DNA from: a virus
IMG/VR virus record: IMGVR_UViG_3300042261_001239
Coordinates: 1-47,061 of that record
DNA length: 47,061 nucleotides
Reading direction: 5' to 3' (one strand)
The notes under the pieces are model-generated. The model saw only the letters and a list, made by a program, of their open reading frames with translations, searched no databases and was not told the DNA's origin. Of the stretch, positions 8,627 through 15,846 are shown one piece after another. Both the position numbers and the translations under genes were made by a program. Numbering within the stretch: the first letter of the stretch is position 1; every line of letters begins with the position of its first letter.

Positions 8627-8637
8627 GATATATAAAG
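8627..8637 (+). promoter_or_regulatory. Putative late promoter box before the 494-residue protein
   Basis: GATATATAAAG, 13 bases before the ATG at 8651. Transcripts from it would have a very short leader. Confidence 0.5.
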
Positions 8638-8650
8638 AAAATCTTTCTTA

Positions 8651-10135
8651 ATGGATTCTAATCAAAAGATACTTAAAGAACTGTCTGACCTTACTAGAAA
8701 TCTAGATGTCCTTATAAAGGAGATCAGGGAGTCGAATAAGATTAATTCAGAGAACCAAAAAACTACGATTAAGAATCTAGAAAATTCTGTCCAGAAAGCG
8801 GAAGACGCTGCAAAAAAAGCTGAGCAGACTGCAAATAAAGAACAAACTCCAAAAAGTGGTGCTACCCCTACTGGTGCAGCAGATTCGGCAAAATCTGCTA
8901 AAGAAGATTTAGACAAAGCAACCAAAGAAACCCAAAAGAGACAAGATGGAATGTTTTCTAGATTTCTGAAGTCTCTTAAAAAGAACTCGGAGGAAGGAAA
9001 TGAAATTTTAAGGAAGGCAAGCTTAAATTCTTTAAAAGAAGCAAACGAGAATCTACTCAAAACCGGGTCTATTAAACAAGCTATTTCTGCTGGTCTTACT
9101 GCGGGGGTAAAAGGAGGAAAAGAGGGAATTTTATCTCTTGGAGCAAAAAAAGCAGCTTCTGCTATAAGTGAAAAGAGAGAAGAACTCAAGAACAGGGAAA
9201 GAGTCCCCAAGGAGGAGAAGAAGGAAGATGATGATAAAAAATTTAGTCTGAAGGATCTTAATCTTTTTAGAAAAAAAGAAAAGGAAAGCAAGGAAAAATC
9301 CACAGAGACTCCTTCTAAAAAGGACGAAAAGAAAGGTCTCTTCGAAAAACTTTCTGAAAGATTCTCTAAAAAGAAAGAAGAATCCAAAGAGGAAAATAAA
9401 GACTCGATTAAGAAAGAAGAACCAAAACTAGAGAATAAGGTTCCTACTTCCGCTGCAATTACCACTCCCCCGGTTAAAACTGCGGAAATTTTACCAAAGG
9501 AGGAGAAAAAAGATGCTAAAGGAATTTTCTCTTCTATCCTAGAAAAAATCGGAGTTAAAAACAAAGAATCTAAATCAGGGGAAGGAAATTTAACAGCGGA
9601 GAAGGGAACTGGATCTACTCCGGTTCGAACCGAAAGCTCACCTAAATCAGATACCCTAGAGGAAAGAAAAACTTTTAAGGAAAGAGCTAAAGAAAGAATA
9701 GAGGGGGGAGTAATAGGAAAGTCGGTAAAAGAAGCTAAGTCTCTCTTTTCTAGAGATAAGAAAGAAAAGGTCGAAGCAAAATCTGAAATGAAAAAAGAAG
9801 GTCCTAGTCTTACTTCTTCTTCTCAGAAATCTTCTCCAAACCAAACTTCTTCCACCCAATCTCCGGAAAAGAAGGAAGGAAGCACACCTGCTGCTACACC
9901 ATCCTCATCTTCCTCGACTCCATCGTCAGATTCTAAAGACAAGAATTACTCTTCGACCGACACTTCTGGGTCTACCCCCGACAAGAAAAGCTCCGGAGAC
10001 CAATCTCACACTATAACCCCCGAGGATATTAAGGATATAAAATCTTTGCTATCTTCAATTAATGCTGCGCTAAAAAGTCCTTTGATGGTAAAGGACAATA
10101 AGCCTTTTAGACCAAAGTCTAATATGTTGGAATAA
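8651..10135 (+). CDS. Lysine/glutamate/serine-rich coiled protein of unknown function
   Basis: A 494-residue low-complexity protein. The first 80 residues look like a coiled coil (ILKELSDLTRNLDVLIKEI, then a QKAEDAAKKAEQTA stretch). A short less-charged helix follows at about 138-175 (KQAISAGLTAGVKGGKEGIL). Then come K/E/S-rich segments with repeats of the type KKEESKEENK, a P/S/T-rich linker, and a final conserved-looking helix ending FRPKSNMLE. It sits straight after the gp26/chaperone-like gene under a late-type box. The tape measure follows the frameshifted chaperone in many phages, so a tail or hub role is possible, but the sequence does not look like T4 gp29. Function not recognised. 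Confidence 0.75.
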   Translation: MDSNQKILKELSDLTRNLDVLIKEIRESNKINSENQKTTIKNLENSVQKAEDAAKKAEQTANKEQTPKSGATPTGAADSAKSAKEDLDKATKETQKRQDGMFSRFLKSLKKNSEEGNEILRKASLNSLKEANENLLKTGSIKQAISAGLTAGVKGGKEGILSLGAKKAASAISEKREELKNRERVPKEEKKEDDDKKFSLKDLNLFRKKEKESKEKSTETPSKKDEKKGLFEKLSERFSKKKEESKEENKDSIKKEEPKLENKVPTSAAITTPPVKTAEILPKEEKKDAKGIFSSILEKIGVKNKESKSGEGNLTAEKGTGSTPVRTESSPKSDTLEERKTFKERAKERIEGGVIGKSVKEAKSLFSRDKKEKVEAKSEMKKEGPSLTSSSQKSSPNQTSSTQSPEKKEGSTPAATPSSSSSTPSSDSKDKNYSSTDTSGSTPDKKSSGDQSHTITPEDIKDIKSLLSSINAALKSPLMVKDNKPFRPKSNMLE

Positions 10136-10171
10136 TTTAGAGACAATTTTTAGGGAAGTTAAGAGACAGTT

Positions 10172-10183
10172 CGTATATTTTAA
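10172..10183 (+). promoter_or_regulatory. Putative non-late promoter box before dCMP deaminase
   Basis: CGTATATTTTAA, 25 bases before the ATG at 10209. The CGTATATTT core recurs before ligase, Fpg and, as a variant, the FEN nuclease. Confidence 0.4.
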
Positions 10184-10208
10184 GGAAGTTTAAGAGTTTT
10201 AGCATATT

Positions 10209-10775
10209 ATGACCAATAAAAGCGGTGTAGAACACCTAAAGACTTTAAAGATAAAGTTCGAGGAAGACGAAAGATCTGAACTCCCTTTCTGGAGAGTTAC
10301 CCCCTCTGAAAGAATTTTTCATTACGGAAACCATCTAGATTCAATAGCTCTGGATGAAAAGACAAAAAAAACAGATCTAGTTTATCTTAGAATGGCAGAA
10401 ATATGGGGAACAAATTCTCACTGCACTAGGATGAAAGTGGGGTGTTTGATAGTCAAAAACAAATCTATTATCTCTGACGGATATAACGGGAGTCCTTCGG
10501 GATTTTCTAATCAATGTGAGGATGAGAGTAACGTGACTCTTCCGTATGTTTTACACGCAGAAGCAAATGCAATTACGAAATTGGCTAAAAGTACAAACAG
10601 CTCAGAGGGATCAACTGTCTACATAACAGCTTCCCCTTGTTTTGAATGCTCTAAGCTAATTATACAATCTGGGATAAAGAGGGTAGTTTTTAAAGACATT
10701 TATAGAAAAAGAGAATCTCTTAGCTTTCTACTGGAAGCTGGGATCGAAGTTGTAAGAATTGGAGAAATAAATTAA
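10209..10775 (+). CDS. cd: Deoxycytidylate (dCMP) deaminase
   Basis: Zinc-dependent deaminase converting dCMP to dUMP, feeding dTMP synthesis for phage DNA. At 188 residues it is near T4 Cd (193). The zinc site is complete: HAE with H116 and the catalytic E118, and PCFEC with C144 and C147. The N-terminal substrate region has NSHCTRMKVGCLIVKN and SDGYNGSPSGFSNQC, typical of dCMP deaminases. The first 55 residues are additional to the core. The gene starts a small unit with the sigma factor 19 bases downstream and is preceded by the CGTATATTT box. Confidence 0.93.
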   Translation: MTNKSGVEHLKTLKIKFEEDERSELPFWRVTPSERIFHYGNHLDSIALDEKTKKTDLVYLRMAEIWGTNSHCTRMKVGCLIVKNKSIISDGYNGSPSGFSNQCEDESNVTLPYVLHAEANAITKLAKSTNSSEGSTVYITASPCFECSKLIIQSGIKRVVFKDIYRKRESLSFLLEAGIEVVRIGEIN

Positions 10776-10794
10776 AAAAAATTAATATAGAGAA

Positions 10795-11406
10795 ATGCAA
10801 AAAGAAATTAAGAAGGAGAAGAACATTCAGGTACTTGCGAACAATTTTATTGATTCTAGGGATGAAAGAAGTTTTAAGGCACTTTACGAGAGAGTAAAAC
10901 CGGGGGTATTAAATCATTGTTATGGGATTCTAAAAGATCCGGAACTAGCAGAAGATGCTTTTTTAAATGCTATGGCCAAAGTCTGGCAAAAGATAGACCA
11001 ATATGATAAGTCCCGAGGAAATTTTTCTACCTGGTGTTATAACATAGCTAGAAACGAGTCTTTACTTCTTTTAAAAACAAGAAAAAAATATGTGCATTTG
11101 TCTTTGGAGGATTTGGACTACTCTTCTGCTAAGAACGAGGAGAAAAACCCTTCATACTCTATAGATGAGGATCCCCTTTGGAGATTTGCTAACGAGGGAG
11201 AAACGATAGATGATATGTACGAAACGGCTATTGAAGAAATTAGGTCCCTTCCTGTCTTATACAGAGACATCATGATAGACAGAGAAATTAACGGAATGAA
11301 GTATAAGGACATTGCAGAAAAATATGGGATAAAGAAAAGGTCTATTGCTACTAGAATTAGAAGAGCTAGAAATAAAATTAGACAAAAAATGGAGGAAAAC
11401 AAGTAG
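10795..11406 (+). CDS. ECF-like sigma-70 family RNA polymerase sigma factor
   Basis: Transcription initiation factor of two-domain (region 2 plus region 4) architecture, 203 residues. Region 2 spans about residues 22-92, with LYERVKPGVLNHCYGILKD, AEDAFLNAMAKVWQKI and the promoter-melting segment FSTWCYNIARNESL. Region 4 spans about 146-195, with a helix-turn-helix around MKYKDIAEKYGIKKRSIATR followed by RRARNKIRQK. The linker is acidic. The phage also encodes a separate gp55-like factor at 20771, so this protein may serve a second promoter class or take over host polymerase. It follows dCMP deaminase by 19 bases. Confidence 0.9.
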   Translation: MQKEIKKEKNIQVLANNFIDSRDERSFKALYERVKPGVLNHCYGILKDPELAEDAFLNAMAKVWQKIDQYDKSRGNFSTWCYNIARNESLLLLKTRKKYVHLSLEDLDYSSAKNEEKNPSYSIDEDPLWRFANEGETIDDMYETAIEEIRSLPVLYRDIMIDREINGMKYKDIAEKYGIKKRSIATRIRRARNKIRQKMEENK

Positions 11407-11434
11407 TTTACTCTATAATAAACAAAAATGTTCT

Positions 11435-11872
11435 ATGTTTAGGATTTTTAAAGTATTAAAAGAAATTAAACTCTTTAGAGAGTACTTATCTGTTATAAGG
11501 AAAGAATCTAAAGATTCTCCAGAATGGTCTAGATTTAGATTAAGGAAAGATTGGTTTGGAAGGATTTATACGGTTATAAACCTCCCTCCAGAAGTTACTC
11601 AGTCCCCAGATTTTCCTAAATATGCTAGGCCTTCCTTTGTTTTCGATCAGATAAAGCCCATAAATCAATATTTGACTAAACTGAGACTCCAAGAGCTTTT
11701 AGCTCCCCTCCTTAATCCTATAGAGGGAACTGATGAAGAGTCCTTTTTGGTAATCTATTCTTTTGTTTTTAGACAGATAACTTGGATTTGGGTACTGAGA
11801 GTAGTTATAGAGATTTTTATAATCTCCTTGATAGTTTCTAATTGGGCGTGGATTTCTTCCTTCCTTCCTTAA
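11435..11872 (+). CDS. Small membrane protein of unknown function
   Basis: The open frame extends upstream into the sigma gene. I chose ATG 11435 (MFRIFKVLKEIKLFREYL) because the upstream part only mirrors sigma coding sequence in another frame. This gives 145 residues: a basic, soluble N-terminal half, then a strongly hydrophobic C-terminus from about 105 with one or two membrane helices (WIWVLRVVIEIFIISLIVSNW). It is a candidate host inner-membrane protein. It ends 3 bases before the nuclease start, suggesting co-transcription with it. No family recognised. Confidence 0.6.
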   Translation: MFRIFKVLKEIKLFREYLSVIRKESKDSPEWSRFRLRKDWFGRIYTVINLPPEVTQSPDFPKYARPSFVFDQIKPINQYLTKLRLQELLAPLLNPIEGTDEESFLVIYSFVFRQITWIWVLRVVIEIFIISLIVSNWAWISSFLP

Positions 11873-11875
11873 TTT

Positions 11876-12679
11876 ATGGACCTGGATTTAATCAAGAAGG
11901 ACTTAGTCCGTAAACTTTCTATTTTTAAGGACCCAAACTTTGTATTTGAGGAGGAAGCTCACACTTATCACTACAAAGATATAAAGTATGAATCTGTAAC
12001 TTCCTATATCAAAAGGTTTAAAACCCCATTTGATAAAGAGTATTGGTCAAAAAAGAAAGCTGCAGAAAGAGGGGTTGATGTTTCTGTTGTCTTGGACGAA
12101 TGGCAGGGAAAAGCAGATGTTGCTAACGACCTTGGAACTAGAGTCCATAAGTGGATAGAAGATTTCTGGTCGGGAAATTCCAGGGATCTGACTTCAGAGG
12201 ACGATCTGGAGTTTGTTGAGAGGATTAATAAGTTTATGGACCTCTACGAGAGAAAATTTAAGAATTTAGTCCCTCTAACTTCTGAACTTAAGATTTTCTG
12301 TAGAAAATGGAAGCTTGCAGGAACAATAGACCAACCATTTTTAATGTGGGACGAGAAGCAAAATAAGGTTCTATTTCTCATTGGAGACTGGAAAACAAAT
12401 AAGGAATTTAGATTTGACGACCATCCAAAGGGAAAATATAAAAAGCTGTTACATCCCTTCTCTCACTTGTGGGAGAATCACCTCAATGAATATTCAATCC
12501 AAGTCAGTCTTTATAGACTTATGCTGGAGGAAGAAATTGGAATAGAATCCCATGGCGGATTCTTGTGTCACATAGGTCCCGAAGGTCCCGCCAAAATCCA
12601 TCCTATTAAGGACCTCAGAGAACCTCTAAAAATTTATCTTCAACACAACAGAGAGGAATTTGATATATTTAGTGTTTAA
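11876..12679 (+). CDS. PD-(D/E)XK superfamily nuclease (RecB/Cas4-like exonuclease fold)
   Basis: Probable DNA exonuclease, 267 residues. Visible motifs of the fold in order: GTRVHKWIE (H91), SELKIF (E137), LAGTID (D152), IGDWKTNK (D171, K173), and NEYSIQVSLYRLMLEEE (Q209, Y213), the QxxxY helix of the RecB-type group. All expected catalytic residues are present. The N-terminus FEEEAHTYHYKDIKYESVTSYI is typical of phage members of this group. Likely roles are processing of DNA ends, recombination, or degrading host DNA. It follows a small membrane protein by 3 bases. Confidence 0.82.
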   Translation: MDLDLIKKDLVRKLSIFKDPNFVFEEEAHTYHYKDIKYESVTSYIKRFKTPFDKEYWSKKKAAERGVDVSVVLDEWQGKADVANDLGTRVHKWIEDFWSGNSRDLTSEDDLEFVERINKFMDLYERKFKNLVPLTSELKIFCRKWKLAGTIDQPFLMWDEKQNKVLFLIGDWKTNKEFRFDDHPKGKYKKLLHPFSHLWENHLNEYSIQVSLYRLMLEEEIGIESHGGFLCHIGPEGPAKIHPIKDLREPLKIYLQHNREEFDIFSV

Positions 12680-12724
12680 GTGAAACTTTTATCTGAAAGA
12701 AATATAAAATAAAAAAATCTAAAA

Positions 12725-13249
12725 ATGACAAAGAAAAAATCCGAAACAATTGCTCCTAGCGAGATCGAAGCTGGATTTCCCCAAGCTGGACCTTCTGACT
12801 ATGCCGACACTTTTATCGACAAGTTGGATCATGAAAAAATCTCCAAGATTGAAAAAGATCTAAACGATTTAAAAGAAAAAAACTCCAAGAAAGTTTATGC
12901 AGTTAAACTCAGCTCTGACCTACTAGGATCCCTGATCGACTTTATTGAATTTGACTGTGAATGGACTCAAACTGAGTCTCTAGGAGTAATTGAGGTTCAT
13001 AAAACCTTATCTAAAATTAAGAAGGAAGGAGTAAAAGACAATACCATCTTTTTAAATGCTCTTCCTTTGGAAGCTACTCACTACTTCCTTTCTAAATCTA
13101 AAGGAAAAGGATTGGAAGAAGCTGAGAATTTTATCAATTTATACAAGCCTCTTTCAATTGCTCTAGAAGAAATTAAGAAAGATGCAGCTGAAATACAAGG
13201 ACTTGAAAAAGAACTTTCTGCTGCTCAACAAGGAATTGAAGCAATCTAA
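12725..13249 (+). CDS. Hypothetical protein, 174 residues
   Basis: Not recognised. The N-terminus is polar (TKKKSETIAPSEIEAG), residues 30-60 look coiled (HEKISKIEKDLNDLKEKNSK), the middle is a mixed alpha/beta domain with a WTQTESLGVIEVHKTL segment, and the C-terminus is coiled again (EIKKDAAEIQGLEKELSAAQ). No signal peptide or membrane segment. It has A-rich upstream sequence and is closed by a strong terminator, so it ends the transcription unit that starts at dCMP deaminase. The pattern could be a small structural or scaffold-type protein, but I cannot assign it. Confidence 0.75.
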   Translation: MTKKKSETIAPSEIEAGFPQAGPSDYADTFIDKLDHEKISKIEKDLNDLKEKNSKKVYAVKLSSDLLGSLIDFIEFDCEWTQTESLGVIEVHKTLSKIKKEGVKDNTIFLNALPLEATHYFLSKSKGKGLEEAENFINLYKPLSIALEEIKKDAAEIQGLEKELSAAQQGIEAI

Positions 13250-13264
13250 CCATTTCCAAAAGTT

Positions 13265-13294
13265 AAAAAAGAGCACCAAAAGTGCTCTTTTTTT
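13265..13294 (+). terminator. Intrinsic terminator
   Basis: GAGCAC at 13271-13276 pairs with GTGCTC at 13282-13287 across CAAAA. The stem extends with six A on the left pairing into the T7 tract on the right, which would make it work on both strands. It ends the 10209-13249 unit. Confidence 0.92.
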
Positions 13295-13320
13295 GCGTAT
13301 GGGGGTTTAAACATTTTTGA

Positions 13321-13329
13321 GATATATAG
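13321..13329 (+). promoter_or_regulatory. Putative late promoter box
   Basis: GATATATAG, 27 bases before the ATG at 13357 and just after the terminator. Confidence 0.45.
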
Positions 13330-13356
13330 GAATAGAAACCAAATTTTAACAAGAAT

Positions 13357-13647
13357 ATGAATAAATTAGACAATTTTTTGTCCAAACACGGAATTAAAGT
13401 AATTTTAGTTCTTCTGCTTCTAACTTTCTTTAGATCTTGCGGAACTAACTCGGAACTAAAAAAAGTTAAGAAGGAGCTTCAGGCACTCCAGACCCAAGTC
13501 AAAGATTTTCCTAGCAAGAAAGATTTAGAGATAGAAGGGTTAAAATCCGAAAAAAGAATGATCCAGTCTACAGACAGAAAAATGATGGACGTAAACAGAC
13601 AGTCTGAGATTGATAAAGAAATAAATAAACTCCAGTCTGCTAAGTAA
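13357..13647 (+). CDS. Small membrane-anchored coiled-coil protein
   Basis: A 96-residue protein with one N-terminal hydrophobic helix (VILVLLLLTFF, residues 16-26), followed by RSCG and then a coiled coil (ELKKVKKELQALQTQVKDF) to the end. The C in FRSC could suggest a lipoprotein, but arginine at -2 does not fit a lipobox, so a simple membrane anchor is likelier. Size and layout recall i-spanins, but no partner o-spanin or endolysin lies beside it. It ends 8 bases before the four-helix membrane protein, so they are probably co-expressed. Confidence 0.7.
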   Translation: MNKLDNFLSKHGIKVILVLLLLTFFRSCGTNSELKKVKKELQALQTQVKDFPSKKDLEIEGLKSEKRMIQSTDRKMMDVNRQSEIDKEINKLQSAK

Positions 13648-13655
13648 TTAGAAGC

Positions 13656-14528
13656 ATGAAAAATAAACTTGTACATAGATTTATCATAGGGACTTTTGTC
13701 TCTTTGTACTTGCTTGTTAGTGTTATTTCAACTATACACGTTATAGATTTTTTCAGACTTTCTAATCCTTATTGGTTAGCGGTTTCCCTTGCAATTGCTT
13801 TTGAACTGGGTGCAGCTGCGTCTTTGGCTTCTTTGATTATTCTAGAGAAGATGAACAAAGGTCTTATCTGGTCTTTGTTTGCAGTCATCACTCTTATGCA
13901 AATGCAGGGTAATATGTACTATGCCTTTGTTAACATGGAGAACTTCCAGGGATGGTCTGAACTTTTTGGGTTAATCGAGGAGGATATTATCTATCAAAAA
14001 AGAGTTTTAGCCGCAGTTTCTGGAGCAATTCTCCCACTTGTGGCTCTTGGATTTATTAAATCTTTGGTCGACTATATTAAACCCGAGTCACAGTCTCCGG
14101 TGGAAGAAACCAGTAAGATAGAAGAAGACTCTAGTGTCGAAGAAGTTAAGAAGGAAGAAGTTCAGATCGAGATTAAAGAGGATAAATTTTCTTATAACCA
14201 AGAAGAATTAGAGGAAATAAAGGATTGGGATGTAACCCTAGAAGACGGTTTGCAAGAGGAGCTAGTGTCAGAGGAGGTAAAAGAAGAAAGGGATGAGGAC
14301 CATGAATTAGACCTCGCTTTGAATGAAATGGTGAAAGATATTGAAGTTTCTTCTGAAGACCCATCTAGTAACCCCTCCAACGTTGTTAGCGGTTACTACG
14401 GGGACATCGTCATAGATGGAAATGGAATACAAACCGAGGAAGAAAAAATTCTTCCCGTCAATTCTAATAAAAGAAGGGAACCTATAGACAATTCTTCTAA
14501 AGTCTATATAAGCCCAACAAGATTATAA
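13656..14528 (+). CDS. Four-helix membrane protein with acidic cytoplasmic tail
   Basis: A 290-residue protein. Four hydrophobic helices lie at about residues 9-31, 40-62, 68-90 and 115-142 (FVSLYLLVSVISTIHVI; LAVSLAIAFELGAAASLASL; LIWSLFAVITLMQMQGNMYY; VSGAILPLVALGFI). The remaining 145 residues are an acidic, glutamate-rich soluble tail. No transport or enzymatic motif is visible. It could reside in the host membrane late in infection. It lies between the small anchored protein and a pair of beta-rich proteins, starting 8 bases after the former and ending 1 base before the latter. Function unknown. Confidence 0.75.
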   Translation: MKNKLVHRFIIGTFVSLYLLVSVISTIHVIDFFRLSNPYWLAVSLAIAFELGAAASLASLIILEKMNKGLIWSLFAVITLMQMQGNMYYAFVNMENFQGWSELFGLIEEDIIYQKRVLAAVSGAILPLVALGFIKSLVDYIKPESQSPVEETSKIEEDSSVEEVKKEEVQIEIKEDKFSYNQEELEEIKDWDVTLEDGLQEELVSEEVKEERDEDHELDLALNEMVKDIEVSSEDPSSNPSNVVSGYYGDIVIDGNGIQTEEEKILPVNSNKRREPIDNSSKVYISPTRL

Positions 14529-14529
14529 A

Positions 14530-15216
14530 ATGGCCATAATACTAGGAGCAACAGGATTTATTCCCGGTTCCACCGGATACAACTTTGACGGAGGTAGTTC
14601 TGAAAACGAATCTAACCTCTATCTAGCTGACAGTAACAGCAGTGAAAACATCTTCATCCCTGGAGGGAGTGCAGAATTTAAAGTTGATTACGCTATTATA
14701 GCTCCAAATCCGACCGCTCTTAGAAGAGTGAATTTAACTTTTGCAGACTTTAACGATCCGGTAAACGTTAGATTCTATAACACTGCTCTTAATGTTGCAT
14801 GGCAAAAGTACACAGAAGAGACACTTAATTTAGTAAGTTTTTTCCATCCCATTCAGAATTTTTCTAACTATCAAAAACAGACCTTTAATATCCCCGCTAG
14901 ATCCACAATTAATTTTGACATTGGGAACTTTGACGAAACTTTTGGAGAGGTTAGTTTACTTATGGCTCAAGCTGAATATCTCCCCCATTTGACAGCAGAT
15001 CCCTATAACGTTATCTATTGGAACTATAAAAATTCACCTAGATATGTTATGGGGGAGTTTATGGTTTTGACGGGAGCAGTCAAAACATCAGGAAACTGGA
15101 AAGGGTGGCAAGTAGATCCAAGCCTAGAACCAGACTATGATGGTATCACCCCGGGGTTTGTTTTTACCAATCCAACCAATTACACGGTTCGAATATCAAT
15201 ATTAACAGCTAACTAA
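14530..15216 (+). CDS. Beta-rich protein of unknown function, paralogue 1
   Basis: 228 residues, G/N/T-rich, with an N-terminal ATGFIPGSTGYNFDGG segment and predicted beta strands throughout. It has no cysteines or membrane segments. The C-terminal part (GEFMVLTG, then a W-containing loop and GFVFTNPTNYTVRISIL) matches the next gene (GELMILSG, then GGITITNPHDAMVVKLEIM), so the two share a domain. The last base of its stop overlaps the next start. Candidates are head decoration, neck or tail-fibre-associated proteins. I cannot choose between them. Confidence 0.72.
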   Translation: MAIILGATGFIPGSTGYNFDGGSSENESNLYLADSNSSENIFIPGGSAEFKVDYAIIAPNPTALRRVNLTFADFNDPVNVRFYNTALNVAWQKYTEETLNLVSFFHPIQNFSNYQKQTFNIPARSTINFDIGNFDETFGEVSLLMAQAEYLPHLTADPYNVIYWNYKNSPRYVMGEFMVLTGAVKTSGNWKGWQVDPSLEPDYDGITPGFVFTNPTNYTVRISILTAN

Positions 15217-15761
15217 TGGCAACTAGACCAATTATATGTCCTCCTCTGGTTTATCCGGGATTTGTTTTCTATAAAGACAAGTTTGTCTTGGACCAGGACA
15301 ACACAAAAACCACTTTTTTTGATCTCTCCCAGCTTCTTATAGGAGTAACTGCATATTCTAGGCTAAAGATAACTCTTCAGCCGAGCACTTCGGTTATGCT
15401 AAGTCAGTCCGATCTAGTTGATAACGAAGGTTTTGTTAGATGGATTGCTATTAAGGCTTCTTATCCTCCCCCAGTAAGTCCTATCCTTTATAATGCAGAA
15501 GTTCCCGTAGTCCCAGGATACCCTAGACCGACCAACGGAACTCCCCAGAATCAAAAATATTTAAACTGGACATACGAAGGAAACACCTATCCTCTGGGGG
15601 AACTTATGATTCTTTCCGGTAACCCTGCAGGGTCTATTGATGCAGATGCTATTGGGTGGAATCTTTCTAACCAGGATATAGCTTACTCTGGAGGGGGGAT
15701 TACTATTACTAACCCACACGATGCAATGGTAGTAAAACTAGAAATAATGGTCGCTAGATAA
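15216..15761 (+). CDS. Beta-rich protein of unknown function, paralogue 2
   Basis: 181 residues; its ATG overlaps the previous stop (TAATG), implying translational coupling. It shares with its neighbour the GE[FL]M[VI]L[ST]G motif and the final TNP strand pair, and lacks the glycine-rich N-terminus. Proline-rich loops (SYPPPVSPILYNAEVPVVPG) lie in the middle. Soluble, no signal peptide. A hetero-oligomeric virion component is a reasonable guess from tight coupling and beta-rich composition, but not shown. Confidence 0.72.
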   Translation: MATRPIICPPLVYPGFVFYKDKFVLDQDNTKTTFFDLSQLLIGVTAYSRLKITLQPSTSVMLSQSDLVDNEGFVRWIAIKASYPPPVSPILYNAEVPVVPGYPRPTNGTPQNQKYLNWTYEGNTYPLGELMILSGNPAGSIDADAIGWNLSNQDIAYSGGGITITNPHDAMVVKLEIMVAR

Positions 15762-15779
15762 AAAAACTAAAAAAAGATT

Positions 15780-15792
15780 GAATATATAAAGG
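15780..15792 (+). promoter_or_regulatory. Putative late promoter box
   Basis: GAATATATAAAGG, 54 bases before the ATG at 15847; first of two boxes in this gap. Confidence 0.4.
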
Positions 15793-15814
15793 AAAAATTC
15801 CTCAGAAGAAGGAA

Positions 15815-15825
15815 GATATATAATC
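15815..15825 (+). promoter_or_regulatory. Putative late promoter box
   Basis: GATATATAATC, 21 bases before the ATG at 15847; second of two boxes in this gap. Confidence 0.5.
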
Positions 15826-15846
15826 TGTAAAAAAACAATCAGGAAA

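Noticed and set aside
8662-9564. Long open frame on the - strand (300 codons)
   Set aside because: It is the antisense shadow of the lysine/glutamate-rich gene at 8651; the translation is phenylalanine/serine-rich low complexity with no recognisable motif.
11345-11434. Upstream extension of the small membrane protein
   Set aside because: The 30 codons overlap the sigma factor's region 4 in another frame and begin without a plausible leader; ATG 11435 gives a normal start.
13400-13450. Lipoprotein signal in the 96-residue protein
   Set aside because: The residues before the cysteine (F-R-S-C) break the lipobox rule, so a plain membrane anchor is more likely.
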